Below are positions 7,169 through 16,182 of a stretch of DNA of 64,000 nt, piece by piece; the stretch's first letter is position 1; each line of letters opens with the position of its first letter. Under the pieces are notes generated by a model, which searched no databases, was not told the origin of the DNA, and saw nothing but the letters and a program-made list of their open reading frames with translations. Source of the DNA: CAZWVI01 sp964637165 (GTDB lineage: Bacteria > Planctomycetota > UBA1135); the NCBI GenBank assembly GCA_964637165.1, contig CAZWVI010000004.1, positions 62,001 to 126,000 on the forward strand, read 5' to 3'. The position numbers and the translations under genes are program-made.

Positions 7169-9736
7169 TCAGCACTGGCTGTATCCGCAGCTGTAACACT
7201 TACAGCAACCTTCTTCAAAGGCTAAGGTTCCTTCACAAGATGGGCACTTCACTTTGAATGCGCCACCTGTTCCAGTTCCCATGCGTTTGCCACCAGTTGG
7301 GTTTGGTGCAGTTGAACTATTTTGGAGTTCCAAATTGGCTGGGTCAACTTCGCCTAGCAAGATTGCCCTCATTCCATGAGTAGCCTTGGCATGCAAAAAC
7401 TTGCGAATAGCTTTTGCCAATCCATCAGCCAAAGACATGATCCGGCCATCTTTAGATGGCACTGTCAAAGAAGAACCAATTCCTTCAAGTTGAGAGATTG
7501 CTAAATCCATGCGGCCATTACAGCGCAAGAACAATGACAGCATGCGGCAAATTGCTTCAAGGTCTGAGTTGGCGACATCGCCACCTTTTCCAAGTTGTGC
7601 AAAGACTTCCATTTCGCGATCCGAAACGGGATCAACCGAAATCTTTACATGCATGTTGCCGAACGGAGTCATTTGGCGAATGCGCACACATGGCATTATT
7701 TCCGGCAAGCGTTGCGGCTTCAACTCGGTGACTGGATTGGCATCGGCAACTTCGGCCTTGGCTTTTTCCTTCAACGCCATTGGCTGCATTTCGCGGCAAC
7801 CATCACGGTAAACCGTTACACCTTTACAACCTTCGCGCCATGCCAACAAGTAAGCAGTGCGAACATCTTCTTCACTACATTCATTTGGCAAGTTAATCGT
7901 TTTGGAAACGGCATTATCAATGCTTGACTGCCATGCGCCTTGCATTTGGATATGCTCTGCAGGAACAACATCGTGTGCTGTTACGTAAGTGTTAGTTAGG
8001 TCTTCATTCAAACCGGCGTGAGCAATCGAACCCTCAGCCAAAGCAATGTCAATAACCGCATCGATTTGGTCGGCGCTGTAATTGGCGGCTTCCATTGCAT
8101 TGCGGAACTCAGGATTAACTTCCTTCATAACAACTGGCTTGCCGTCGGCGTCCTTCATAACTTGACGTTGGAAGGCCAGCGAGAATAATGGCTCAATGCC
8201 GCCAGAGCAACCGGCGATGATTGAAATTGTTCCTGTTGGTGCAACCGTGGTCAAGTGTGAGTTGCGGCGCAGTAACTTGCCTTCGATTTGCGGCTTCGAT
8301 CCTTCCCATGCTAAGTAAGGAGCGCGTTTATCTTCGGTGACCAAGTTCTCAGATGCGAGAACCGACTGATCAAACATGCGCGCGGAAATCTTGCGACCAA
8401 TTTCGAAACTCTTTTCAGAGCCGTAACGCACACCCATGCTGTAAAGAATGTCGGCAAAACCCATGACACCCAATCCAATGCGGCGTTCTTGTTCGGCGCG
8501 GTCGCGAATCTCATCAATTGGGAACTTGTTGATAGTCACCACATCGTCAAGGAAGCGCACCGAATCGTGCACCACCTGATCAAAGGCAGGCCAATCAAAT
8601 TTATCTTCCCAGTTGGCACTCTCGCTACCTTCTTTGCGGTAGAAGCGACCGAGGTTTATTGAACCCAAGTTACACGAGGAGTAAGGCAACAACCATTGCT
8701 CGCCACATGGATTGGTGGATTCAAGTTCACCAAGGTTGGGCAACATATTGTCTTCGTTGGCGCGATCGATGAACAGCAAACCTGGCTCGCCGTTTTTCCA
8801 AGCAAAGCGAATCGCGCGATCCATGACCTCGCCGTAAGTCCAATAATTGGCTTCGGCGTTTGGCTCGCCGGCGGCATAGGCCTCGTAGTCCGCCATTGAA
8901 GAACGGCGACCTTCGGTTTTTCTCAACCAAGCTTTTTGTCCATTGCGTGGATTATGCACCACCATTGGCTCTTCCGGCTTGTCAACCACTTGCTGCATCC
9001 ACTCGTTAGTTACCGCAACTGAAACGTTGTAGTTAGTCCAACGGCTTAGATCATCCTTCGCGGTCATGAACTCCACGACATCTGGATGGTCACAGCGCAA
9101 AACACCCATGTTGGCTCCGCGACGGAAAGCACCTTGCTGAATTGCATCGGTGCCAGCGGAGTAAGCGTCGATGAAAGACATTGGACCGCTTGTTTGGCCA
9201 CCGGAGCTGGCCACAATGTCGCCATCCGGACGCAAGCGCGAGAATGAAAAACCGGTGCCGCCGCCCGACTTTTGAATCATCGCCACGTGGCGCAGTGTCT
9301 GGAAAATTGAATCGATGCTGTCTTCGACTGGAAGGACGAAGCATGCAGAAAGCATGCCCATTTCACGTCCAGCGTTCATCAAAGTTGGGCTGTTCGGCAT
9401 AAACACGCCGGTTGCCATCATGTCATAAAAACGATGCGCCCAGTGGTCGCCAGTTGCCTTGTCGGTCTTATATTCCGGAGCGGCAACCGAAGCAGCGACT
9501 CGCCAGAACATATCCTTGGGGACTTCAACGACCTCTCCAGTAACTTTGTCCTTCTTTAAGTAACGGTTTTGCAGCACCTTCTCCGAGTTCTCGGTAATTA
9601 GCGGTTCCGCGAGGTCACTGGGTGTGCTTATCACGGGTGTTGCGACGGCTTCCTTGCTGGCTGCCGTTTTGCTTACTTTTTTTGCCTCTTCTTGAGCTTC
9701 CATCTGTGGTTTTTTTTCTTTTTCTCTCTTTGTCAT
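7169..9736 (-). CDS. nrdJ: Adenosylcobalamin-dependent ribonucleotide reductase (class II)
   Basis: This enzyme reduces ribonucleotides to deoxyribonucleotides using B12. In the 855-residue protein the segments MPNSPTLMNAG, SACFVLPVEDS, NPCGEQ and SSCNLGSINL supply the radical and redox cysteines, and APTGTISIIAG with SGGIEPLFS marks the C-terminal part of the barrel. A TSCPD-type domain follows at about residues 690-780, and the last 25 residues form a zinc-ribbon-like CxxC...CCxCxxC tail. The first 35 residues are Lys/Glu-rich and probably disordered. A palindrome resembling an NrdR box lies about 160 bases upstream. No class I nrdAB genes are seen in this window. Confidence 0.96.
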   Translation of the reverse strand: MTKREKEKKPQMEAQEEAKKVSKTAASKEAVATPVISTPSDLAEPLITENSEKVLQNRYLKKDKVTGEVVEVPKDMFWRVAASVAAPEYKTDKATGDHWAHRFYDMMATGVFMPNSPTLMNAGREMGMLSACFVLPVEDSIDSIFQTLRHVAMIQKSGGGTGFSFSRLRPDGDIVASSGGQTSGPMSFIDAYSAGTDAIQQGAFRRGANMGVLRCDHPDVVEFMTAKDDLSRWTNYNVSVAVTNEWMQQVVDKPEEPMVVHNPRNGQKAWLRKTEGRRSSMADYEAYAAGEPNAEANYWTYGEVMDRAIRFAWKNGEPGLLFIDRANEDNMLPNLGELESTNPCGEQWLLPYSSCNLGSINLGRFYRKEGSESANWEDKFDWPAFDQVVHDSVRFLDDVVTINKFPIDEIRDRAEQERRIGLGVMGFADILYSMGVRYGSEKSFEIGRKISARMFDQSVLASENLVTEDKRAPYLAWEGSKPQIEGKLLRRNSHLTTVAPTGTISIIAGCSGGIEPLFSLAFQRQVMKDADGKPVVMKEVNPEFRNAMEAANYSADQIDAVIDIALAEGSIAHAGLNEDLTNTYVTAHDVVPAEHIQMQGAWQSSIDNAVSKTINLPNECSEEDVRTAYLLAWREGCKGVTVYRDGCREMQPMALKEKAKAEVADANPVTELKPQRLPEIMPCVRIRQMTPFGNMHVKISVDPVSDREMEVFAQLGKGGDVANSDLEAICRMLSLFLRCNGRMDLAISQLEGIGSSLTVPSKDGRIMSLADGLAKAIRKFLHAKATHGMRAILLGEVDPANLELQNSSTAPNPTGGKRMGTGTGGAFKVKCPSCEGTLAFEEGCCKCYSCGYSQC

Positions 9737-9896
9737 CGACGTGGGTTTAGTGGCGACTCGGAGGCAAGCTAAGGGGGGATGAGCTTGAACGGATTTCCGT
9801 GCCGCGGGGAATGAAAATAACTACTGGAAATAGGACTTGCAAACCTTAATTGGAATTTATTTTTTTTCCCATATTTTGTACTTTATTTTTCCCTAA

Positions 9897-9912
9897 CCAC
9901 TACATCTTGTGG
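9897..9912. promoter_or_regulatory. NrdR-box-like palindrome upstream of nrdJ
   Basis: The 16-base sequence CCACTACATCTTGTGG is a near-palindrome with CCAC/GTGG ends, similar to the NrdR operator pattern (ACAC-W-ATATAT-W-GTGT type). NrdR sites normally occur as a pair about 31 bases apart. Here the second candidate, CCACTTGTTGAG starting at 9937, is only a half match and is 40 bases away, and a separate palindrome CTTGTACAAG lies between them. The rest of the 290-base gap (9737-10026) is AT-rich with no gene. Confidence 0.35.
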
Positions 9913-10026
9913 GTCTTGTACAAGTGAAGGGATTGCCCACTTGTTGAGATTTGCAAACATAATTGCTCTCAATTATTACTTTTCGGTTGAGCTTTATTTA
10001 CCAAGACTTAGGTAAATCCACACTCG

Positions 10027-11034
10027 TCAAAACTGATTTTGACGGGCGCGAATCGCGGCTAAAACTGTCTCAACTTGCAAATCTTCGCCGCAACGAAAGT
10101 TTTTCTCGGGACAAACTTGGTGTCCGTGAATTCCGCAAGGTCGGCATCGGAGTCCGGCAACTTCCAGAACAATGTCGTGCGGGCCACGCGGAGCAAAACC
10201 AAACGCCGGGACCGTGGCGCAGAAAACCGCCACCACTGGTATGCCCGCCGCCACACCCAAGTGCATTGGGAAGGAGTCGTTTGAAAGCAACACGCTAGCT
10301 CGTTCCATCACCGCGGCGGATTCACGCAAACTTGTGCGACCAGCAAGGTTGATGCAGCCACTATCGCCGGCGATGGCGTTGCAGAGCTCGAGGTCGGCGG
10401 GGCCACCAACTAATACCACCCCACCAGACTCTGACCCCGACAATTGGGTCACGACCTCGGCGAAATATTCACGAGGCCAGCGTTTGGTCGCCCAAATCGA
10501 CCCTGGAGCTATCGCCACAAAATTAGGCGTGGGGGTCAGCTCTTCGGCCCGCGCCCGCTCTGCGCGATTTGGATACATCTTTGGCGCCACCCAATCACCC
10601 CCACCGATCAACTGCAAATTCCGCTCGACCTCATGTAAGTCCTTGCGGTACTTAACCCGCTTGCTGTAAAGCCAAGCGCCGCTGGCATTATCAAACCCAA
10701 CCCGCTCAGGGATTCCCGCAAGCCGCAACAAAAATGCCGTCCGCCAAGATCGATGCGAACATATCGCCCGCCGGTAGCCGCGCGCGCGCAAACGTCGCGC
10801 AAGGCGCAACAATCCAAGCGGCCCACTATCTTCGCCGCGTTTATCAAAACACAAGACCTCCCCTAACTGTGGGTGCCCCTGCAAAATCCCAACCGCGCTC
10901 GGCGAGGTCAGAAAATCAACTTCACCGCCGCCGGCCGAGGACAACTCCTCTGCCAGCGCGCGCACCAAAGGCTCAGCACACAAAACATCCCCCAGGAATG
11001 AAGTATCGACAAGCAGGGTTTTGCCATTTGGCAT
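10027..11034 (-). CDS. Family 9 glycosyltransferase (heptosyltransferase-like)
   Basis: The 335-residue protein starts LLVDTSFLGDVLCAEPLVRAL, the N-terminal Rossmann motif of ADP-heptose:LPS heptosyltransferases (GT9). It continues with the C-terminal nucleotide-sugar domain: APGSIWATKRWPREYF, VLVGGPADLELC, ACINLAGRTSLRESAAV-like stretch and LLSNDSFPMHLGVAAGIPVVAVF. A Cys-rich end (RCRPCGIHGHQVCPEKNFRCG) matches the usual C-terminal CxxCG region. It acts at the cytosolic membrane face in outer-membrane glycolipid core synthesis, if the family role holds. It implies an LPS-like outer membrane. No other LPS genes flank it. Confidence 0.9.
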   Translation of the reverse strand: MPNGKTLLVDTSFLGDVLCAEPLVRALAEELSSAGGGEVDFLTSPSAVGILQGHPQLGEVLCFDKRGEDSGPLGLLRLARRLRARGYRRAICSHRSWRTAFLLRLAGIPERVGFDNASGAWLYSKRVKYRKDLHEVERNLQLIGGGDWVAPKMYPNRAERARAEELTPTPNFVAIAPGSIWATKRWPREYFAEVVTQLSGSESGGVVLVGGPADLELCNAIAGDSGCINLAGRTSLRESAAVMERASVLLSNDSFPMHLGVAAGIPVVAVFCATVPAFGFAPRGPHDIVLEVAGLRCRPCGIHGHQVCPEKNFRCGEDLQVETVLAAIRARQNQF

Positions 11035-11082
11035 AAAAAAATCTTAACAGCGCACACCCAGCCAGACTGAAACCTAATTACA

Positions 11083-12015
11083 TTAATCCTTTTGCCATAA
11101 TGGCATTGCTATTAAGGGGCCATTTTCCTCAAAACAAGTAAAGGCGAGTGTGCTATGAGAAGACCACGTCCCCTCTGTCCCTGTCCATATCGTCAGTAAA
11201 CCATCTTCTACCCCATCATGATTCCAATCTCCCCAGCCAATTAATTGAATGTAAGTGCTGCAAAAATATCCATCGGCATAAATTGGATGGTCAATTACCC
11301 CACCATAGGGTGTGTCATATGAAATAGACTTTGGGCGCACCTCGCATTTCACTTTGCCAAATTTGTAAATTTCATTCCTTTCTTGCTCGTCACAACTCAA
11401 ATAATAATAATCGAAGGCCGCTTGAGCTTCCTGCAAATAAGTTTTGCCCTCACAACATTCCAACAATTCATGCTTTCCACATTTCCTCTTATCGCAAATG
11501 TGGCAAACATCAAATGAGTACCAGTCATTCCAATGTGCATGAATTCGATCTACATCAAAATCTGTGAAGTCCAATTTGTCGATATAGCTTTCGCGCGATG
11601 GAGTTGCCTTTTCCATAAACTCCAGAATGTCGAACATTTGATAGGTATCATCTCTTGTCTTTCTATCCCACGTTGTATCTCCTGGCAGATACCAACCTTC
11701 ATGTTGTAATTGCGAGCAATGGCGAAGGGTACGGGCCGTTTTTACTTCAGATGGATTCTCGTCATTTAACATAAAAACTTCGAGTTGCAATGGCGCCCCC
11801 TTCACATACTTGCCTTCTGCATCTCTTAAAGGCGCATCCCATAAATCAAAATTCAATTCAGTGAATCGAAATTTTTTATAAACACGGACAGGGTATTTTT
11901 CATTATTTTCATTAACCTGAACGACCCCAGGCAAAAATTCTTGCGGCTCGGTGGTTGGGAATACAGTACCGATAGTCGGTGTCTGCGCGAGGATTAAACT
12001 TATTATTAAATTCAT
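11083..12015 (-). CDS. Secreted Cys-rich protein of unknown function
   Basis: I do not recognise this 310-residue protein. It has a short hydrophobic start (MNLIISLILAQ) typical of a signal peptide. The middle holds a Cys cluster, CHICDKRKCGKHELLECCEG, suggesting disulfides or a metal site. Near the C-terminus GDWNHDGVEDGLL has the spacing D-x-N-x-D-G-x-x-D of a calcium-binding FG-GAP/EF-like loop. It is transcribed towards the glycosyltransferase gene and shares an upstream region of about 77 bases with the divergent disrupted gene. Confidence 0.6.
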   Translation of the reverse strand: MNLIISLILAQTPTIGTVFPTTEPQEFLPGVVQVNENNEKYPVRVYKKFRFTELNFDLWDAPLRDAEGKYVKGAPLQLEVFMLNDENPSEVKTARTLRHCSQLQHEGWYLPGDTTWDRKTRDDTYQMFDILEFMEKATPSRESYIDKLDFTDFDVDRIHAHWNDWYSFDVCHICDKRKCGKHELLECCEGKTYLQEAQAAFDYYYLSCDEQERNEIYKFGKVKCEVRPKSISYDTPYGGVIDHPIYADGYFCSTYIQLIGWGDWNHDGVEDGLLTIWTGTEGTWSSHSTLAFTCFEENGPLIAMPLWQKD

Positions 12016-12065
12016 GCATGAACCTTAGCGTTTTGAAAAAGTAATTCCAAAGCCCACAAGCAGTA

Positions 12066-12090
12066 GTAGTAGTTAGGGCTAAACTACTAC
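12066..12090 (+). promoter_or_regulatory. Perfect 9-bp hairpin just upstream of the disrupted secreted gene
   Basis: GTAGTAGTT (12066-12074) is exactly complementary to AACTACTAC (12082-12090), with loop AGGGCTA. It ends two bases before an ATG and lies in the divergent region between two secreted-protein genes. It has no T-run, so it is not a standard terminator. It could influence translation initiation or be a protein-binding palindrome. Confidence 0.4.
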
Positions 12091-12092
12091 CA

Positions 12093-12776
12093 ATGAAAAC
12101 AAATCGTAACTACCTAAGCGCGGCAATTCTTGCGGCTCTGGTGTTTGTAAACCCAAGCTTTGGGCAAGAGCAAGAAGAGCCGGAGACCTTTTTGCCCGAC
12201 TTGGACGCACCGCTCATTCCCATGTGAGCTGGCTGACCAGGAGAAGGTGCTCCAGTTCGGGGCACAGGTTTATTACAAGCGCGACTCTGGAGTTTGTCGA
12301 TGCGCCAAGTTTTAGTTACTGGCACTTCGCGCGCGCCAATTGAGTTTTCATTAGTGCGACGCATCGGCGACAACTTGCGCGCCGGTATCGAACACATGCC
12401 GCGTGATGACCGATGGTCGCCGGTGTGGAATTGGCGTTTGCTCGAAGCAAAGGGCGCACGACCAGCAATTGCTCTTGGACAAAGTTCCGCTTGGCCTTCA
12501 AGTAAAACCAGCGGCTCAGCTTTCACCTTAACTGCCGCCCAAGGTTTCGGCTCTGGAGTAAGCGCGTATGTCTCGGCAAGTTACGCACCTAACGGCGACC
12601 TTTGGCAAATGCCCGGCGGCGTTAATTGGCAGTTAAACGAGGCTTGGACCACTCGTTTAATGTGGGACGGCGCCAACCTTCACCCAATTGTCACCCACCA
12701 CTTCGATACCTTAAGCCTGAGCCTGATGATGCTCGATGGCCGCGACCCCACCTTAGCGATTTCATTCGGCTTCTAA
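12093..12776 (+). pseudogene. Disrupted secreted protein gene (two frame changes)
   Basis: The frame from the first ATG encodes a signal peptide (MKTNRNYLSAAILAALVF..., ending SFG-Q) and then DLDAPLIPM before a TGA at 12225. Coding-like sequence continues in the +1 frame (LADQEKVLQFGAQVYYKRDSGV) and then returns to the original frame for about 160 residues (RQVLVTGTSRAPIEFSLVRR ... TLAISFGF). The last part, with alternating strands and a terminal aromatic, could be an outer-membrane or beta-rich protein. Two compensating indels, real or from sequencing, explain the pattern best. The family is not recognised. The intact part of the 3' end could be translated from a TTG at 12294. Confidence 0.55.
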
Positions 12777-12815
12777 GCTCCACTCTAGCGAAAGTTTCAC
12801 CGAGTGGTGGCGGTG

Positions 12816-14993
12816 TCAATCCCCTGAGGATAGAGCCTGCTTAACTTTAAGGCGATTAGCACTTAATTGTGAAAGGTGGACAGCTGCCAACACTGATTCA
12901 TTAAAGTCAATGCTATCTATTTCCTTTATCATTTCCGCCGCGGAACTAAAGCGATTTGCCAGTACGTAGTAATCAAGTTGAATTATCAAAGTTAATAATA
13001 TTTCCTTCGCATTTGCCGGAAATAATCTTCTAGACAATTTCAACTGACGCTCCAGAAAATCAAACTGACGCTCTTCGTCACCAGCCCTATAAGCGCAATG
13101 CGCCAGTCCAAGTAAGCAGTAAAGACGCTCTGGGTGGTCGGCGCCAAACTCACGAATATATATATCATTTGCTTGAACTAAATACTGTCGTTGCTTTACA
13201 TAGTCCCCATCTGCCGAGCCATGGGCTAAACCTAAATCCAACACTGTCAGCGGATACAGAGCATTACCCTTATCCATACCCTTCTCTTCTAGCTCTAGCT
13301 TCAACGCGCTCAACACTTGCAGGGCTTTTTGTTTAAAGGTTGTCTTCAATTCTCTACCAGCAATATGAACCAAACATTGACCAAGGCGATTACGTGCCCA
13401 CAGTGTGCGTACCTCCACATCTTCATCGTCGCTTGGGTTCTCAATCAAATCTTCCAATAAAGGGATCGCTTGATATGCAGCTTCGGTGCGACCCAAACTC
13501 CATGCATAAAAAAGTTGCACATCATGCTGTAAGGCTTCAGGGAAACTAGGATTCTGTTCGACTATCTGGCGAGCATATTCAAAAGTTTTCCTGGCTTCCA
13601 TGTGTGATTCCAGAAAAAGAAAACCACGACCAATGCCAAGTAAGTTTTTCACTTGAAGCATTGGCTTCTCCGACAGGATCTCGTTTTTACATAACTCACG
13701 TTGTTCTTGAAGAGCCGCAAGATGCATTACCGAATTATTTTGCCGCAATTCAAGCGGGTTCCATAGAGAAGCAAAGTTATTGGCATTTAATAGTGCTTGC
13801 TCCAATGAATTAATCGCGCGCCGGTTTTTCACTAACAAAGAACTACCGCCAATGAATGCCAAGCAAGTAACCATAATCATTGCCGCTCGCCATGGCCGAC
13901 GTTTAATGTGGGCGCTGGTGAGTCGCCACAAACTAGGTGGCGCAATCTGAATCAAATCACCAGACAACCAACGACGTAATTCCGCCGCCAACTGAGCCGC
14001 ACTTGGACGATAAGTTGGATTCTTTTCAAGTGCCCGCATGCATAGCGTTTCAAGGTCGCGAGGGATTTGCGGGCGAATATGATTTGGCGGGGCAGGATTG
14101 TAAGTAACAATTTTATGAGAGATTTGCTCTTTGGTGTCACCGACAAATGGAAGCTCTAAACAAAACGCCTCGTACATCGAAATGCCTAAAGAAAAAATAT
14201 CCGTTTTAGGAGTGATTCCACTCGCCAGTTGCTGAAGCTGCTCGGGCGCCATAAATGCTGGAGTCCCGAAACTATCACCGGTAATGGTTAAACACAAACT
14301 GTCGTCACTATGGGCCATGCCAAAATCCGAGACCACTGGATTCCCATGCTCGTCAATTAGAATGTTTGATGGTTTAATATCTCGATGTATTACTCCGGCT
14401 TTATGCAAAGCCGCCAACGCATCACAAACCGAAGCAAATATTTTAGCCAACGCTTCAAACGAAATTGGCGGCGCCGGCCGACGACTTGCCGAACCGCGAC
14501 AGATTAAATCAGCTAAAGACTTACCATCTCCAATAAGTTCTTGGGCAATCCAATGCAGTCCATCATCTTGACCGGAATCCAAAATGCTAACCACGTTGGG
14601 GTGCTTCATTGCCGCAGCGATGCGTGCTTCTTGATGAAAACGTGCAGTAGCATTGGTTGAAAAGATCGACAGCGGGGGCAATAACTTCAGAGCAACCCGC
14701 CGACCAAGTTCGAGTTGCTCCGCCTCCCAGACCACGCCCATTCCTCCGGAACCAATTTGTTGGATTAATTTATAACCGCCAATTACGCGGCCGGCAATTA
14801 GGCCTTGAGTATTGCGCAACAAATTATTTCGCAGCTCTGTAAAGGAATCGATTCGTTGGCTAACATCAGCGCGCAACTCCTTTGGAATGTCCACCAAAAA
14901 CTCTAGCTTAGACGGCAATTCACCGTCTTCACCAAGCAAAAACCATTGCTGGAAAAAATATTCGGCGTCTTGTTCGGGCGGTAGTTCTGGCAC
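12816..14993 (-). CDS. Membrane Ser/Thr protein kinase with C-terminal TPR-like region
   Basis: This is a Hanks-type kinase of 725 residues. The kinase domain spans about residues 74-350: glycine loop IGSGGMGVVWEA (80-91), Lys103 in VALKLLP, HRDIKPSN (203-210), DFG (223-225) and APEQ. A single membrane helix follows near residues 371-393 (RAAMIMVTCLAFIGGSSLLV), and the rest is helical and TPR-like (repeated YAR/AYR/LLGLAH elements), so the sensor part is probably extracytoplasmic. It starts 8 bases after the ECF sigma factor gene stop. This sigma/kinase pairing is frequent in Planctomycetes. Confidence 0.93.
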   Translation of the reverse strand: MPELPPEQDAEYFFQQWFLLGEDGELPSKLEFLVDIPKELRADVSQRIDSFTELRNNLLRNTQGLIAGRVIGGYKLIQQIGSGGMGVVWEAEQLELGRRVALKLLPPLSIFSTNATARFHQEARIAAAMKHPNVVSILDSGQDDGLHWIAQELIGDGKSLADLICRGSASRRPAPPISFEALAKIFASVCDALAALHKAGVIHRDIKPSNILIDEHGNPVVSDFGMAHSDDSLCLTITGDSFGTPAFMAPEQLQQLASGITPKTDIFSLGISMYEAFCLELPFVGDTKEQISHKIVTYNPAPPNHIRPQIPRDLETLCMRALEKNPTYRPSAAQLAAELRRWLSGDLIQIAPPSLWRLTSAHIKRRPWRAAMIMVTCLAFIGGSSLLVKNRRAINSLEQALLNANNFASLWNPLELRQNNSVMHLAALQEQRELCKNEILSEKPMLQVKNLLGIGRGFLFLESHMEARKTFEYARQIVEQNPSFPEALQHDVQLFYAWSLGRTEAAYQAIPLLEDLIENPSDDEDVEVRTLWARNRLGQCLVHIAGRELKTTFKQKALQVLSALKLELEEKGMDKGNALYPLTVLDLGLAHGSADGDYVKQRQYLVQANDIYIREFGADHPERLYCLLGLAHCAYRAGDEERQFDFLERQLKLSRRLFPANAKEILLTLIIQLDYYVLANRFSSAAEMIKEIDSIDFNESVLAAVHLSQLSANRLKVKQALSSGD

Positions 14994-15001
14994 CGTGAAC
15001 T

Positions 15002-15670
15002 TTATAGCAGTTCCTGGACTCGCCCTAAGGCGCGATGCAACATCTGCCGGGTATTATTTTCGCTGATGTTAAAAGCTTCCGCCATCTCTTGACAACTAGC
15101 ACCAGCCTCCTTCATTTCAATTAACCGACGCTCCTTCTCAGGTAAACGACCAATAACGGAAACTAACTTTTCTACACCTTCATTGCTTTCCACATCATCG
15201 TGGTCGGCCGAAGCCATGCTCTCGTTTAATTCGACTTGCAGGTCGCCGCGGCGTTTGTTTGCTTTATAGCCTTTATCTTTAGCTGATGCTTTCCAAATTA
15301 ATCGCTGAAGCAGCCACGAGAACATTGGTGCGCGACCGCGAAAATCCAACTTGGACTTGGACATTTCTTGCCAAAACTCCAGGGCTACCGATTGCACAAG
15401 ATCCGGGGATTCAAGGTAGTTGCGCACCGCTGGATAATACTTCAGTGCTTGGGTGCCAGTGATGCGTTGCAGGAAATATTTAACAAACTCCTCCCCCAAT
15501 TGGCGGTTGTCCACCGCGTGTTTATGAACTGCGTCCAGTACCGCATCGGTTAAGTCCATGCCGGCATTCTCGGCGGCCGTTATCGCCGCGAGAAAAGCCT
15601 CATCATCGAGTGCCGCGATACAGGCTGGACCGATACTAGCCGATATTTTTAACAATTCACTCAACTTCAC
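15002..15670 (-). CDS. ECF-type RNA polymerase sigma factor
   Basis: The 222-residue protein has a sigma region 2 at about residues 80-145 (YLESPDLVQSVALEFWQEM, FRGRAPMFSWLLQRLIWK) and region 4 at about 170-222 (GRLPEKERRLIEMKEAG, then the helix-turn-helix SCQEMAEAFNISENNTRQMLHRAL). The N-terminal 60 residues are an extension beyond a minimal ECF factor. It is the promoter-proximal gene of a two-gene operon with the membrane kinase, which suggests that kinase signalling controls sigma activity. No anti-sigma factor gene is adjacent. Confidence 0.9.
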   Translation of the reverse strand: MKLSELLKISASIGPACIAALDDEAFLAAITAAENAGMDLTDAVLDAVHKHAVDNRQLGEEFVKYFLQRITGTQALKYYPAVRNYLESPDLVQSVALEFWQEMSKSKLDFRGRAPMFSWLLQRLIWKASAKDKGYKANKRRGDLQVELNESMASADHDDVESNEGVEKLVSVIGRLPEKERRLIEMKEAGASCQEMAEAFNISENNTRQMLHRALGRVQELL

Positions 15671-15696
15671 ATCTCCTACAAAAACTCATTTTCAAC

Positions 15697-15739
15697 ATTG
15701 TGACAGAAAATCAATATTTTGGTGGGAATTTATCACAAT
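15697..15739. promoter_or_regulatory. Inverted repeat ATTGTGA...TCACAAT upstream of the sigma factor gene
   Basis: ATTGTGA (15697-15703) and TCACAAT (15733-15739) are exact 7-base inverted repeats with a 29-base AT-rich spacer, lying 27-69 bases upstream of the sigma gene start. They could be an operator or chance in AT-rich DNA. No promoter consensus for the factor is known to me. Confidence 0.2.
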
Positions 15740-15843
15740 TTTTAGTTTGCCGTATTGCCTGGCATATGCCACACGCTTAGCTCATGCATAGCCCTCGTTA
15801 AACGGGTTTTTACATTTTCAAACTTCGGATTCCGTTGGTGACG

Positions 15844-16182
15844 TTACTCATCCCAATACAAGTCCCGCCGGACTTCGACCAGCAATGAATGCACATTGGG
15901 ATCCACTAAATAGGCGTAACTGGGCACTATTGCACCTGAAAATGGCTGATTAATGTCCACCTTAAAGCCCTGTTTTTCAAAGACTACGATTGCTACCTGA
16001 AGCACTTCCTTGGGAGTGTGGTAAGTATCTGCACCTAGGCAGGTTTCAGGTCGCTTTAAAGTGCGGTCTTCGTGTGGAAGCGGCTGCAAAGGAAAACTAT
16101 GGCAATCAAAAATTATGGTGCGCCCAAAGCGTTCTACAATTGTTTTTGCAGCGACTTCTGATTTGGAGGTGATTTCGAGCGA
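15844..16182 (-). pseudogene. Remnant of N-formylglutamate amidohydrolase (C-terminal half)
   Basis: About 112 codons encode the C-terminal half of this hydrolase family: TIIFDCHSFP, LPHEDR, CLGADTYHTP, VDINQPFSGAIVPSY and LLVEVRRDLYWDE. The N-terminal half of the normal ~250-residue enzyme, with its HSG-type motif, is missing. There is no ATG, GTG or TTG before the conserved sequence. The frame is continuous with, and directly follows, the TAG stop of the unrelated upstream gene, so the fragment looks like the product of a deletion. A start at an internal ATG (residues MQPLPHED) would give an 81-residue piece lacking the DCHSFP motif. Expression is doubtful. Confidence 0.75.

Noticed and set aside
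9737..10026. Cobalamin riboswitch upstream of the B12-dependent reductase
   Set aside because: No B12-box pattern or typical folded element is visible; CGCCACTAAAC on the minus strand is too short a match.
12782..12808. CCACTC/GAGTGG inverted repeat between the disrupted gene and the kinase gene
   Set aside because: The stem is only 6 bp with a 15-base loop and no T-run, too weak for a terminator call.
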